A stretch of DNA of 64,000 nucleotides from Apiosordaria backusii (taxonomy: Eukaryota; Ascomycota; Sordariomycetes; Sordariales; Lasiosphaeriaceae), in NCBI GenBank assembly GCA_030549205.1, contig JAUKTV010000021.1, forward strand, positions 62,001 through 126,000, in the 5' to 3' direction. Both the position numbers and the translations under genes were made by a program. Below are positions 49,576 to 60,770 of this stretch, piece by piece; the first letter of the stretch is position 1, and each line of letters opens with the position of its first letter. The notes beneath the pieces are model-generated. The model was not told the origin of the DNA and did not search any database. It worked only from the letters and a program-made list of their open reading frames with translations.

Positions 49576-50933
49576 TCATGCCCTCTTCGTCAACCGCAGC
49601 TTAATCTCAAAATGATCCAACGTTCCCCTCAAATCCCCCTTCTCCAACCCGGGCTCAACCAGCTCCACCTCCGCCTGCCTCACAATCTCTTCAATCGCCA
49701 AACTCGCCACCATCGGCACTAGATTATGCGCCGGACACATCCCCGGCCCAGCGCTAAAAGGTAGCAACCCATTATCAACATCCACCTCTGTGTCTAACCA
49801 CCTCTCTGGCGACAGTTTATGCGCAAACTCCAGCCTCTCATCATCCCGATGGAAAAACGGCGCGAAAATCACAGCCTGTGTCCCCTTTGGAACCGTCTTC
49901 CCACCCAATTCCGCGTCGCGGGTAGTCTCCCGCAGGATAGCAGGCGTAGTAGGCCAAAGACGCAATGACTCCAGCAAAATAGCCCTTGAATATGGCCTAT
50001 CCGCGTTGTTCGCATTCCTCGCCTCCTCCGCTGCCTTCTTCTGTTCCTCAAGGTGAGACCCCAACAGCGCCAACGCTCGAAACGTAGCCATCCCTGCCGG
50101 GCCAAAAGCAAACAAATAGTGCGCTACTTGTGATGGTATATCCAGCTCTTTTCCGTGCCCAGCAATACGTGACACGACACTCTCCTTATCTGGGGGTGTT
50201 ATCAGTAAAAGATAGAAACCCCCAGTTGGAACGCTGTCTAAGATCATCTAGGTCGTGCATCAGATCCTCATCATCCCTGGCAGAATCACCCAGGATGATC
50301 CGCTTCACGATTCGTGACCAAGGCAAGGCGATTTTATCCCAAGTTATCTCGTTGAACTCCTTCGGTAAAGTCGTTGTTTTCCGGGATGAGACCACTCAGC
50401 TCTTCGCTGATGACTTTTTGGAAACGTTCCGCAAAGGGGCGAACTCGGGAGTTGGTAGTTAGAGCTTCCTCGTGAACGGGCCGAAGCTTATCTCGCCCGG
50501 CGGCGTCGGAAATAAGAATGTTGCCTGGCTCAAAATGCGACAAAACTGAGCGTTTCTCTTTTGTTTCTGTTCCGAATGGGATGGGGGTTTCGTCGAGAAC
50601 CTTGGCAGCATCTTTGGGGTCGAGGATCAGGAGCTGCGGTCGGAGAGATATAGGGACGGCCAGGGGACCGCTTCCGTATTTCCTTCGCAGGTCTTGGAGT
50701 AGCTTCACTGCTGCTGTGTCGAGGCCATGGTGTTGGGCGAAGCCTTCAGCTATTGGGCGGCGCTTGATGACACCACCCTTGGCGAGGGTAGGGATCACGA
50801 CTCCGTTGAGGACTCTCAAGGTGTCCTAGAAGCTGGCATCATGCGCCGTTAGCTGCTCTGGTTGCGAATCAGAAGACATGTGAGTGGATCATATTGGGAT
50901 GAAGGACCTAACAAAGTATTAGCTTACTGCCAT
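49576..50933 (-). pseudogene. Cytochrome P450, broken by frameshifts
   Basis: A 6-nt first exon (ATG GCA, 50928-50933) with a 102-bp intron (GTAAGC, branch GCTAAC, acceptor TTCTAG) leads in phase into the main body. P450 features are visible in order: LDPKDAAKVLDETPIPFG, helix-C-like PFAERFQKV, ITWDKIALPWSRIVKRIILGDSARDDEDL, helix-I-like YLFAFGPAGMATF, ESLRLWPTTPAILRET (ExxR), PERWLD and the heme loop FSAGPGMCPAHN with the Cys ligand. The reading frame shifts near 50363 (after NNDFT) and again near 50195 (in ACACCCCCAGATAAGG). About 25 residues usually found between helices G and I seem missing at the second site. It resembles the soluble-looking P450s with GPGxCPxxNL heme loops. Its substrate is unknown. 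I judge it a pseudogene; sequencing error at two places is the alternative. Confidence 0.72.
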
Positions 50934-51481
50934 CTCCTACCGGCGACTGTATCTTACGTATGTAGTTCAGTTTCGATCAGCTGAGAGATGGTTGATAGTC
51001 GAGAGGCCTGGGAATTTGAAGATGCAAGAACATCCTATATGTAAACAGTCAATGTTGGATCACGGAGGCTGCCCTGTATGGAGAGTGATGAGCCAATGAC
51101 GTCATGCATTTCGAAATCCACCGCAGGAGGCACATGCGATGTCATCTGGACGATAAATGGATCGCTTAAATTTGTTTATCACCACCTGAAGGGAGGTGTT
51201 GCAGGGAGCTAGAAATAAAGCAACCATGAAGTCCTTTGAAAAAGCGACAGAAAGCCAACTACCGTATTTGTTAGAATCACATGTGTTTGCAGTCTCATCA
51301 AATCCACCCGCTCGCCAGTCCATTGATCATGAATGGAAACCTGCTAGATGAAGCCATGCTAAACCTGATTATAGGAAAGCCTGAAGCTACCGCTTGCTCT
51401 GTCTGTAAACGCGTGCAACCCAACCAGCCCAATTGTCAACACCAAACCTTAACCACTCCCCAAAATTAAACATGATAAGAA
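50934..51481. other. Intergenic
   Basis: This stretch is the upstream region of the P450 remnant and 3' region of the Gcn5-type gene, both on the minus strand. A plus/minus pair of short open frames near 51.1-51.47 kb shows no domain. Confidence 0.5.
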
Positions 51482-52777
51482 TCATGCCCCGTCAAGCAAC
51501 TCATGCCACTCCGGGATCCCTTTCACGAGACCCCACATATACTTCTCCAACTTGACCGCACACTTGGCATACACCGTCGAGGGGTCATTGTACAGCCGGC
51601 AGTTGCTGATCATCAACGTCATATCGGCGATAAAGGCTGCAGGATTCGCATATGAATCGTGCTCCAGCCTTTCCTCAATCGTCGACAGGTCCATCGGGTT
51701 AACAATAACCCTGTAATAGTCCGGAACCTCATCTCTATTGACGGGACTGAGAAAAGGCCACGCCTGTTTGTGGTTCTGGATCTGGTATAGGACCCGTTGC
51801 ATTTCTTTAAAATGAGGACCGCGCCGTGGGATACGGGCCAGGGCATCCATATCTGGTGACCAACCTGTTGCCCGAATGGCTGGTATGGACAGAGGGTCGA
51901 TAGGAGGGAGAGCACCGCCGTTTTTACCCACAGCAGCCCATTGGGCAGGTGGTTGATGGACGATATGGCTCTTGCTCAAAGCCCTAATTTTAGCCTGCAC
52001 CGTCTCCTTTTGCTTCAACAGCATACGACCGGCCTCGAGGTACCGAACCCGTGGCACCAACGAACAGAGCATCAGTGTCCCTCCCTCGTAGTCCTTGATA
52101 TACCCCATCCATATCGACTTGTCGAGGCTGATTTCCTTAGAAAAGCCCTGCTTTTGAAAGTAGCCCGTAGCGTAATTGTCGGCATATGTTAAAAAATGCA
52201 TCACCGGAGAAGTGGCCTTGATATAATCCTTCAGATGAGCCATGAGGTGGGCTCCGTACCCTTTGACCTGTTGGTCAGAAGACACAGCGCAGAACACAAT
52301 CTCGGCAAACTTCCGCTCCCGGAACTCCCGAAAAGTTATCCCACCGATGACCTCCAACGGCCTCTTGATAATAGCTAGCGATAGATGGGCGCGATCATAG
52401 ACGAGACGGGCGATGTAGTCCTTGGGCATCTTTGGAAGCTGCTTTTGAAACAGGCACTTGAGACCCGTGAGAATGATCGTGTGCTCTTTGCTGCTATCGT
52501 TATTGACCACTCGGAACTCGATTTCGCCGTTTCGTTCTTCGACGACGGCGGGCTGTACACACCACAGGTGAGAATTCTGGTCCAAGCATTCAAGAGGGAA
52601 ATCTAAGAGCATTCATTGGTAGAAACTTACTTTCTCGGGGAAAGGAACCCTCACCAGGGGTGCTGCTGGAGGCTGAGCATCAGGTTTTGTTGTTGACCCA
52701 TCGTGTGAGATCTTCATTCTTTTGGCAGTCGAAGAAGGACGTGCTTGTCCCGAACCAGCGCGCTTTCCGTTGCTCAT
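51482..52777 (-). CDS. gcn5: Gcn5-type histone acetyltransferase with bromodomain
   Basis: Exon 1 (52631-52777) encodes MSNGKRAGSGQARPSS... through PFPEK. A 78-bp intron (GTAAGT to TGTACAG, 52553-52630) leads to exon 2 (51482-52552), which starts PAVVEERNGEIEF; total 405 residues. The GNAT domain (about 50-215) has the catalytic Glu in FAEIVFC (residue 133) and the acetyl-CoA loop QVKGYG (144-149), then FLTYADNYATGYFQKQGF and LDKSIWMGYIKDYEGGT. A bromodomain (about 291-399) has VPDYYRVIVNPMDLSTIEERL and NCRLYND with the acetyl-lysine Asn. Gcn5 is the catalytic subunit of SAGA/ADA and acetylates histone H3. Length and order match Gcn5 throughout. Several normally conserved positions differ (CAVSS, ATGYFQKQGFSKEIS, and a weaker C-terminal half), so this could be a second, diverged copy rather than the main orthologue (ngf-1 in Neurospora). 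Confidence 0.92.
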
Positions 52778-53390
52778 TTTATGTTAGCCCCGCCCTGTCT
52801 TTTGATAATGAAACGCATGAAATGCCAGCAAGTAACTTCTGTTGGGGCAAGATGTTGGCAGGAAATAAGATTGATGATAATGGTATTCGATGCTTGAAGA
52901 TCTGTATCGCAACTGATGGATGTTTTGTGGAAAGAAAGAATAACCATAAAACTTTTTGGTTGCCTGATGTGCAAGCATATTGTACCACTGCCACGTGGTG
53001 GTGAGACATGCCCTGTCGCACTGTGCACAAGAGCAACACCACACGGATAGGTAGGTAGTCAAGACGGAAAGAGACATGGAGCCAAGAAAAGAAGTCCGGT
53101 AGTATACATTCTGAAGTTTGTTGTTGGGTTTCAACACTGATTTTGCTAGATTTACGAGATAGACGGTCCTATATATTCGAGAAAAGAAAAGTAGTAAAAA
53201 AAGTATAGTATCGTAGTGATGTCCAAATGTTTGATGCTCCATTCCTTGTCCACCGGGTATCCAACAACTCTTCACTCACACTCACGCCGAACATCGCTTA
53301 GACAAACCCAAAAGCCGCCCCCACCTGAACCGCCACCAATCCGTCATGTCTCATAAGACATAACTTCGTGCCTCACACTCGTCAAAGACC
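52778..53390. other. Intergenic
   Basis: This 613-bp stretch is the promoter side of the Gcn5-type gene and 3' side of the hexose transporter, both read on the minus strand. I see no additional feature. Confidence 0.5.
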
Positions 53391-55221
53391 TCACGGCTCC
53401 GGAGCAAACTCCTGGTGGGTTGCACTCCCCTTCCCATCCCTGACACGGCCCATCTGCGCCGCAAATGTCGTCGTCGGCTCCCAGCCCCTCGACTTTCTCG
53501 GTGTAGTCTCTTCCATCATCGTGTCGATTTGTTCGAGAGTCAGTCCCTTCATTTCAGGAACCAGGAAGTAGGCGAAAATTGTGGAGCCGATGCAGAGCGA
53601 GCCCCAGAGAAAGAAAACCCTGGGACCCAGGTTGGCGGAGCCAGGTGAGTTGCCTACCATGTAAGGGGTAATAACAGCAATTATGCAGTTCCAGAACCAA
53701 TTGGACGCTGTCGAGATACCGACACCACGAGAACGGATGGGCAGCGGGAAGCACTCGCCGATGATGACCCAGCCGACAGGACCCCATGTGGACGCAAAGC
53801 AAAAGATGTAGATGCAAATGAAGGCGATCATGACCTTGACGGCTGCGTCGTTGTTGGCCTCAGGGCGCCCTTCGGTCACACCAACGATGGCGACAATGAA
53901 CTGTGTGATAACCATGCCGACACCTCCCCAATTGAGAAGGACGCGACGACCGAGCTTTTCGACGGCGAAGAAGGACACAGGAGTGGACAGAACGTTGACG
54001 AGTGTAGTGACAAGGGAGATAAAGAACGGGTTTTGAATGGTGCCGAGCTGCTGAAAGAAGGTGGTGCCAAAGTAGAAGATGAAGTTGATGCCTAGTTACC
54101 TATGTCAGTCTCGAGTTCGCTAGTATCTAGATATCTTCGACTTACCAGTAAGCTGCTGCATCATTTGCATGCCGGCACCAAGGAGGGTACGTCTCAGGTT
54201 GCTGTTGCCCTTTCGAATGGAGCCTTGGAAGCAAGCCATCCACGATCCAATATAACTTGTCTGAGGAATAACCTGCATTTCATATTCGTGATTGGCGACA
54301 ATTTCTGCCAACTCATCCTTGATGTAGTCTGAGTCGAGTGACTGCCCACGCACTTGTGACAGGGACTTGGCGGCCAGGTCAATCTTACCCTTCATGACGT
54401 GGAAACGGGGAGACTCGGCTGATATCAAGTTAGTATCGCGATTTGGACTCCTTACGAGATCACGTAACGCCACTTACGCAGAATAAAGAGACCAATGCCC
54501 AGAATGATAGCCCACAGGAACTGGACACCGACCGGAATGCGGTAGGAACCGGTATCGTTGCGATTGGAGCTGGCGTATGTCACGCAGTTGGCCAAAAGAA
54601 TACCGAGCGTGATGCAGAACTGATAACCTGACACAAGCGCACCACGAACCTTCCTAGGCGCAACCTCGGCCATGTACAGAATAATGATGGCGGAGATGAA
54701 GCCAACACCGACACCTGACACCAACCGGCCCATGACGAACAGCACTTCCTGGTTTGTCGAGATGATTTCGAGAACGCACCCAACGCAGAAGACGAGACAT
54801 CCGATAATGATAGTAGGACGACGGCCGAGAAAGTCGGCAACATCACCGGCGATCAGAGCTCCGAAGAAGGTACCGCAGGAGAGAATCGATGTCATAAGAG
54901 ATTTCATAGAAGATGGGAGGCCAAACTCGGTGCGGGGAACATCAACTGGCTGTCCGGTCTCGTAGTTGTACTCTAATCCTGTGTATAGCGTGATAAAGTA
55001 GGGCATCCCCAGCACACCAGACATCCACCCAGTATCATATCCAAAGACTGTCCACTTAATGTCAGCCAACCTCAGCTCTATACCGTGAGAGAGTAGGAAG
55101 ACTTACAGATACCACCAAACGCTGCGAAGCCGCAGAGAAGATACGCCTTGAAGGTCACCGGAGCTTCGATCCTGGCCAGATCGGCCGTGCCCGAAAGGGG
55201 GTACACCACCGCGCCCACCAT
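53391..55221 (-). CDS. MFS sugar (hexose) transporter, high-affinity type
   Basis: Four exons (55107-55221, 54478-55047, 54146-54418, 53391-54091) with introns of 59, 59 and 54 bp, the first two with clear branch sites (CTGAC, TACTAAC), give 552 residues. The start MVGAVVYPLSG leads to a short cytosolic tail and the first membrane helix ending GYDTGWMSGVLGMPYF. Sugar-transporter signatures follow: ADFLGRRPTI, GRLVSGVGVGF with YMAEVAPRKVRGALV, QQLTGINFIFYFG, and VEKLGRRVLL. PVGWVIIGECFPLPIRSRG and the closing PEMKGLTLEQID complete the set. About twelve hydrophobic segments are visible, as usual for the family. The protein belongs to the plasma membrane and should import glucose or another hexose by proton symport. 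The sequence style is that of fungal high-affinity glucose permeases; substrate and affinity are inferred. A TG repeat lies in its 5' leader region. Confidence 0.93.
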
Positions 55222-58200
55222 CCTGCCTGTCGTTCTTAAAGATACCAAGTGTCGTCGATGGTGATACAACTGCCCTTATGTCTCTCTCTGTGTGTGTGTG
55301 TGTGTGTGTGTGTTGGTGAGTCGAGAGCAAGGGTGTATAGAGGGTGGCCTCCCAAAAATGCGTGGACCCTGGCGGGAAAAAGGGTAATGAACGAGTGAAA
55401 GAAAGAAAAGATGGGAAGGAGGGGGTCAATAATGCTCGAGTAGAGTGAGAGTCTTTTGTGAGGGCTGGAAGAGAGAGAGAAAGCACACGACAAGCATGGT
55501 CAAGGCGTACTAGCCAAAGCGAAGCCTCAAGACGCCAGCAAGCAATAGTCTTCTGTGGGGATCTGGAACTGAGACGATACAAGCATCTCCGTTGTTCAAA
55601 ATGCAACAAAAGACGCTAGCAACGGACGGCGCAACACAAAGGGTAACCGTGGCCGTCAAGAGGGAGACGGACGAAACGACAAGGGAACCTGGAAGGAAGT
55701 GATAAAAGCACGGGGAGAGACTCTTCCTTTGTACCTCCCCCGCAACAAAGGGGCAACCCAGAGCCCGGGCACTCACCCGGCTCTCCTTCCCCTGTAGCCA
55801 TGCAGGTGTGGCCACTGACAGCGGCCTTGGCATATCGTGTCTGGGAGCATCACTCACTCCTTGGTCCCTTCACGGCGGGGCGCTGGGAACTTCGTTCGGC
55901 TGAGGGAGCGTCCACTTTGCAGTTGCTAGCTAGCAAAGCTGTGACCTATCAGGTTTCGGCTCCTGGAAAGGGGTGCTGTCGGCACTGGCTAACCGGAGGG
56001 ATGACCTGCAGTGACACACAGTTCCCGGGCCTCCGTATTTTCGCGACAATCACTTGCTTGCCGAAGAAAGAACCCACGGCTGCCGTCATTCTCGTTGTCG
56101 ATAGCGGCCATCTCCGTGGATCAGGCTCTCAGGAATGCCAACGCCATCCATTCAGTCTTCTTTGATCTCTTGTGCCAAGCGCAATGAAGCGAATATTCTC
56201 CTTCATGCCATGACACTGGAAAATGGTCAAGTGCCTTCTCGGGTGTCCGAGCACTTACATCAAAGGGGAGCTTGCAGGCATTGTGAGGGCGATAACAAAG
56301 CCATCAGCTGCTGCCAAGTCCGATCGTTTCCCAAAGCGACTTCGCGGGGACCCCTACCGGCTAACACTGGTTCCACAACCTGGATTTTCCTGCTGTTAGG
56401 GAGCAGTGGTCAGACTGTCGAGCCAATTGACATCCATCACCACCATCCCACCATTCTTCAACCACTGAGTTCGGCCACCACCCTCCCCGCGTTCGTGGGA
56501 TCGGAGTGCTGGGAGGGTGTGTAGATCTTTCGTTGCAGCGTCGGTTGAGGATATGACTTTGGGAATTATTTTTTTTACACAATCTCTGTGTCCAATATCG
56601 CCAACTGACAAGAGAAACGGTGAAACTTTTGTGGACATCGAGGCCTGGAAACAAATGGAAAAAATGACCATGAGAAGCAATGATCAGTTTAAGGTTTCTT
56701 GGCGAGACCCAAAGGCAGGGAACGTGAAATTGGGGTATCCCTTCGCTTGCCAGGGGGAAGAAACTGTCAAAATTGCCGGGGTCTGGGGCTGGAGCGAAAG
56801 CTCCAGACCCTCGGGCCCTTGTGAAAATCAACTAATGACTGATAATCGCCAGGTCAGGGCGGACAAGCCAACACATTTGCACGAAAATGTGCTTTTTGGT
56901 GTGATGGGATTAAATCCTTCCTGCATTATTCAGCACTCTGACAGCCGGTTTTCTCGACCTTGGTTGCGTGGTCCTTTCGCCGACTTTTCTTTTCCCCTCC
57001 TTAAGCCAACGTCAGCCAGATTCGATAAAACACATCATCCAATCGGACCAGATCTCGCCAAGAGAAGAAGCAAACATGCAGTGTCGATCTGGCTGGGCGA
57101 CAAGACGGAAAAGAATTGCGTGCTGGGCGACGGTGAGGCTCCAGATTGTCCGTAATCCTGCCACGATTGATGATTCAAAGCCAGCGCCACCCGTCTTCTG
57201 GCTTGGGTGGCTTTCGAGCCTGTCTTGTTAGGGGGTTGGTTCAAACGTGTATTTGGCCAGGCTTTGAGCCGCAAGTAGGCTCAAGACACAACATGCCGGG
57301 CGGTGTAAAAAGCCCAGCCTCGTCCATGCGAGACCTTCAAGCACGGCGATATCTCCGGCTTGAGACATATAATTAGAGAGTTCAAGACATGTGAAGCACT
57401 GATCGCTTCCTGTCCACACGCCAGTCCCAATCGCCAGAATGATCGACCGCCAATGACCGCGTACCGTCGATCACAAAGAGGCGGCTCAGCACGGTCCTTA
57501 TCGCGAATCCGTTGATCCTCAACAGTCTGGCTGCCTTGGCGCTGATGTCGAGACCTCTTATTTATTGACTGTTTCCCACGAGGTTGTCAGGCAATTGAGG
57601 CTTGTTTCTTTGTGAGGCTGGTTCCACAAGTAGCCCCACGTGCCACGAGGAACTGCGGAGCGTCCGAATAGCAGATCGAGGGGCCACCCGGGTTGCTTCT
57701 TTGTCGCCAAATCTCGTCGTGAAAGGATCAAAGAACACAGGTATGTATCTGCTGAAACCTGTCGTTCAAAGCGGATACCGATGATAGCGCATACAGAGCG
57801 TGTCATTGCATCGTCGTCAATCGTTAATTGCTGAGTGCCGTAGTGGGATGTGACCCTACTGTCCCTATCCCCCACAACATCAAGGGTTGTATTCGGGCCG
57901 AGCCTCACCAGCACCCCTTTTCGTCTCGATTTCGTCCAAACATCATGAATTCGATTAGCTGCCGCAGTGGATTGATCGATTTGCCGTGAACGACGGAGAC
58001 AGCTGAGCACGGATGGGGAAGACACAGTTACACTACCCTGTGATGTGGTGGCACATGTGGTGGCACATGTAGTCGTCAAGGTTTCAGGTGTGGAGCTTTG
58101 AGTTGATACAAACATCACCATCGATAAGGATGGGGTTGGACAAAGCTTCGGATTTGCTTATGACGCTCTTTGAGTGATTCCGAGGGCTCTAGGTCATGGG

Positions 58201-58799
58201 TGACAGTTCTCATTCCTATCTGGGGTGTATGGTACGGCCGTTGATGGAGGCGCGCGTCTCATGGTTATCGAAACGAAGAGTATTGGCGCTGGGTGATTGT
58301 GTCGTCACTATGGATGGCCGTGAAGGTGATGAGTTTGCGACAAAGTAGTGCTGTGAGGCGATGCGGAAGGATGACAGAGCGCTTGACTGGGAGGTAAGGA
58401 GTCTGCATGATGAGCTGCGATGCTGCTCGGTATCAAAACTGAGGCTAGCCCTCCTGATCGACCAGCTGAAGACGTCTCATGAATGAGATCTTGTGGAGGA
58501 GGGGGAACAGGTTTTAATATTGAACAAGGTAATTGTTGAGGGGTAATGGCTGCTATTGCTGAACCTTGAAATGGCGGGGTTTGTGAGTGCGCAGGGTGTT
58601 TCTATCGACTTGGGTTTGGATAGCTCTTGAAGGGGCAACCTGGGGCAGTGACTTGATCACTGTCCACATGATAGCCGTTTCATCGACACCACGCCATTGA
58701 CTCATTTATTTTTGAGACATTGGTGAGCTGATAAGATCAAAAATAAACCATTAAGTGTCTGGCGTAAAGGTGCCGAAATGGTCAAAGGAAAAGAATGGT
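55222..58799. other. Intergenic, 3.6 kb
   Basis: This stretch is upstream of the hexose transporter. It contains a short TG microsatellite and many unremarkable frames, none with a recognisable domain (for example minus 57558-58121). Short direct repeats (GGTGGCACATGT twice near 58.05 kb) occur. Transport-gene promoter elements are expected near 55.2-56.2 kb, but I cannot name a site. Confidence 0.45.
55290..55313. repeat. (TG)n microsatellite, 24 bp
   Basis: About twelve TG units preceded by TCTCTCTC, about 70 bp upstream of the hexose-transporter start codon, probably in its 5' leader. Confidence 0.95.
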
Positions 58800-58873
58800 T
58801 GATTTCGTCCAGGCTCGAACTGGAGACCTTCAGTGTGTTAGACTGACGTGATAACCAACTACACCACGAAACC
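58800..58873 (-). tRNA. tRNA-Val (AAC)
   Basis: On the minus strand acceptor GGTTTCG pairs with CGAAATC (one G-T). The anticodon stem TCAGT/ACTGA encloses loop CTAACAC with anticodon AAC (IAC after editing), the T arm is CCAG-type with loop TTCGAGC, and the discriminator is A. There is no intron; total length is 74 nt. Four T follow downstream. Confidence 0.93.
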
Positions 58874-59189
58874 ATTAGTTGTTATGGGGTATTTAGCGGG
58901 GGAAGGAGCTGACATGTGGCAAGGTTGGCCAGCTTTAAGGAAGCTGATATTCGCGACTTCTCAACCCACCATACCCAACATTGATAAGGCAGACTTCTAG
59001 CTTGTTCACTCTTGCGATGGAATATAGGTACTATACGTAGATCTAGAAAATCTAAGCGCTGGACGAGACTACAATAATAATGGCAAATCCATGGCCCATA
59101 TACATTGACCGAGCCGTGTCCCACGACCAGCAGTAATGTGTCCCTTCGAACCTGAACTCCCCTGTTATTACCATCAGCTCATGCACACA
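58874..59189. other. Intergenic
   Basis: This 316-bp stretch lies between tRNA-Val and the 3' end of the lipid-kinase gene. I see no feature in it. Confidence 0.5.
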
Positions 59190-60770
59190 TCAAGCAACCA
59201 AAACCTTCAACCTCTCTCCCTTCTCTCTCGCAACTTTCATCCACCCACCCTTCTCAACTTCCACTATAGTCCCGTCAATACAAACCTTTCGCCACCTCGA
59301 ATCTTCCTCTTTTATGACCACCCTCGCCTCCTCGACCTCCTCATATCCAACTTCCTCCATCTTGACATGCTCTCCGCCCCTATACGCCGCCTGCATAATT
59401 TCCACCGTCTTCTCTCCGCCCACATCCCCAAAGTGCACCAATCTCAGCTGGCCCTCCAGCGGCTTGCTATCCGGGCTGATCGTAAAAGTCTTCTCCAAAT
59501 TCGGCACCATTGTCGTCAACACATAGTCATATCTCCCCTCTTCCTCCCCCTTCCCCTTTCTTACCAACGGTTTAAACACATCATCCCCCTTCAACCGCAC
59601 TTCAACATCAGCATCATACGCATGCGACACCTTCAGCAATTCCGCAGCCGCCATCCCAAACCTCTCATCCCCGTGAACCCGATACGCAGGGGTATCGCTC
59701 TCCCAAACCAAACTCGCGTGAAAGCCATAAGAAGCAACAATCGCGCCCACAAGGTGATCCACCTCTTTCAATCCTTCATCACCATCCTTATCCTTAGTCT
59801 CCCCGTCCTGAGCAATGGGCTTCGGCGCACCAGTCAACCTCGCCCCCTTGGAAAACTCCGCCCTGAAAGTCGGTAGCTTCTCCGGTCTCCCCCTGAACAA
59901 AGTCCTCAACCCCAAAACCAACGAACTCGGCCCTTTCCCCTCAGGATACTTCCCATATTCGAGCTTATGCAAACTGTGGAACAGCGCATTGCCTGTCCCC
60001 AAGGGGAGTATCCCAACAGTAGGCACCTCGTCGGTGTCATGATGTTCCTGCGCCTCTCCAATCCCATTCAGCAGGTCAGCCACTCCTCCATCTCCGCTCA
60101 GTAGGACAATCGTCGTCTGTCCCCTGCCTTCCTTTTTGAGATGTTTGGATGCAAAATCCCGAATGGTATGCTCGCTCTCTGTGATGGTTACCTTGTAACC
60201 GTACCCGCTGCTCCCCTCCTCGGACTTCGACTCTCCAAGTCCGAGCGCACCCAACAACGGCATCAACACCCCCTCGTAAAAAGGGACAGCCAGTCGGATG
60301 CCGGAGTGGGTGCTGACGATGATGTGGGGGTCCGATCGGAGATGTGGCGGCGGGAGGAGTTGAGATCTTGATCCTTTCCCGCTCGAGCCTTGCAGTAAGA
60401 ATTGGGCAAGTCCCGAATCCTCGGGTATTTGAGAGGTGTATGCTACTTCCAGTTTGAAGCGTTGTTGCTTCTCATCCTCGCCAGCGGATTTGATGCTCTC
60501 AGGGGATGCCTCAATGAGGCTGTAGATCAGGTAGCCGTCGCCATTGGACCCTTTTGTTTTGGGAGCGGGTAGAATGAATACGATTTGGTCATGGCTGAGT
60601 TTGCTGAGGTCATCACCAACACTGGCGAGGCTCAAAGTTGGTGTTGATGTTGGTGTTGTCGCCTGGTTAGCAGTGGTATTTCTCGGCATGTGAACAGCAA
60701 GGATTTTGGCGCCTGTGGCGGTTGCGCGCCTTCTGAAGGATCGGGGTATGAGCCTGCAAAGAAACGACAT
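59190..60770 (-). CDS. Diacylglycerol/sphingoid-base kinase-like protein
   Basis: A single exon of 526 residues. The DAGK catalytic (lipid kinase) fold is shown by LLSGDGGVADLLNGIGE (about 225-240), the nucleotide-binding GGDG-type loop here SGDGG, and by VGILPLGTGNALFHSLHK (about 252-269). DPHIIVSTHSG and PFYEGVLMPLL lie before them, as the start of the domain. A C-terminal beta-rich half follows (DYVLTTMVPNLEKTF, RLVHFGDVGGEKTVEIM, VCIDGTIVEVEKGGW). Such enzymes phosphorylate diacylglycerol, ceramide or long-chain bases with ATP. The canonical GGDG is SGDG here, which is tolerated in several relatives. The basic, Arg-rich N-terminus (LIPRSFRRRA) might aid membrane binding. Substrate cannot be decided from sequence; it is shorter and simpler than yeast Lcb4/Lcb5. 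Confidence 0.82.
   Translation of the reverse strand: MSFLCRLIPRSFRRRATATGAKILAVHMPRNTTANQATTPTSTPTLSLASVGDDLSKLSHDQIVFILPAPKTKGSNGDGYLIYSLIEASPESIKSAGEDEKQQRFKLEVAYTSQIPEDSGLAQFLLQGSSGKGSRSQLLPPPHLRSDPHIIVSTHSGIRLAVPFYEGVLMPLLGALGLGESKSEEGSSGYGYKVTITESEHTIRDFASKHLKKEGRGQTTIVLLSGDGGVADLLNGIGEAQEHHDTDEVPTVGILPLGTGNALFHSLHKLEYGKYPEGKGPSSLVLGLRTLFRGRPEKLPTFRAEFSKGARLTGAPKPIAQDGETKDKDGDEGLKEVDHLVGAIVASYGFHASLVWESDTPAYRVHGDERFGMAAAELLKVSHAYDADVEVRLKGDDVFKPLVRKGKGEEEGRYDYVLTTMVPNLEKTFTISPDSKPLEGQLRLVHFGDVGGEKTVEIMQAAYRGGEHVKMEEVGYEEVEEARVVIKEEDSRWRKVCIDGTIVEVEKGGWMKVAREKGERLKVLVA

Noticed and set aside
50334..50420. Short intron as an explanation of the first P450 frameshift
   Set aside because: The only in-phase GT-AG pair (GTCATC to CGAAG, 55 nt) has a poor donor and would remove conserved P450 sequence.
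59136..59876. 246-residue plus-strand frame
   Set aside because: It is the antisense shadow of the lipid-kinase gene, with a low-complexity His/Leu/Pro/Arg-rich translation and no domain.
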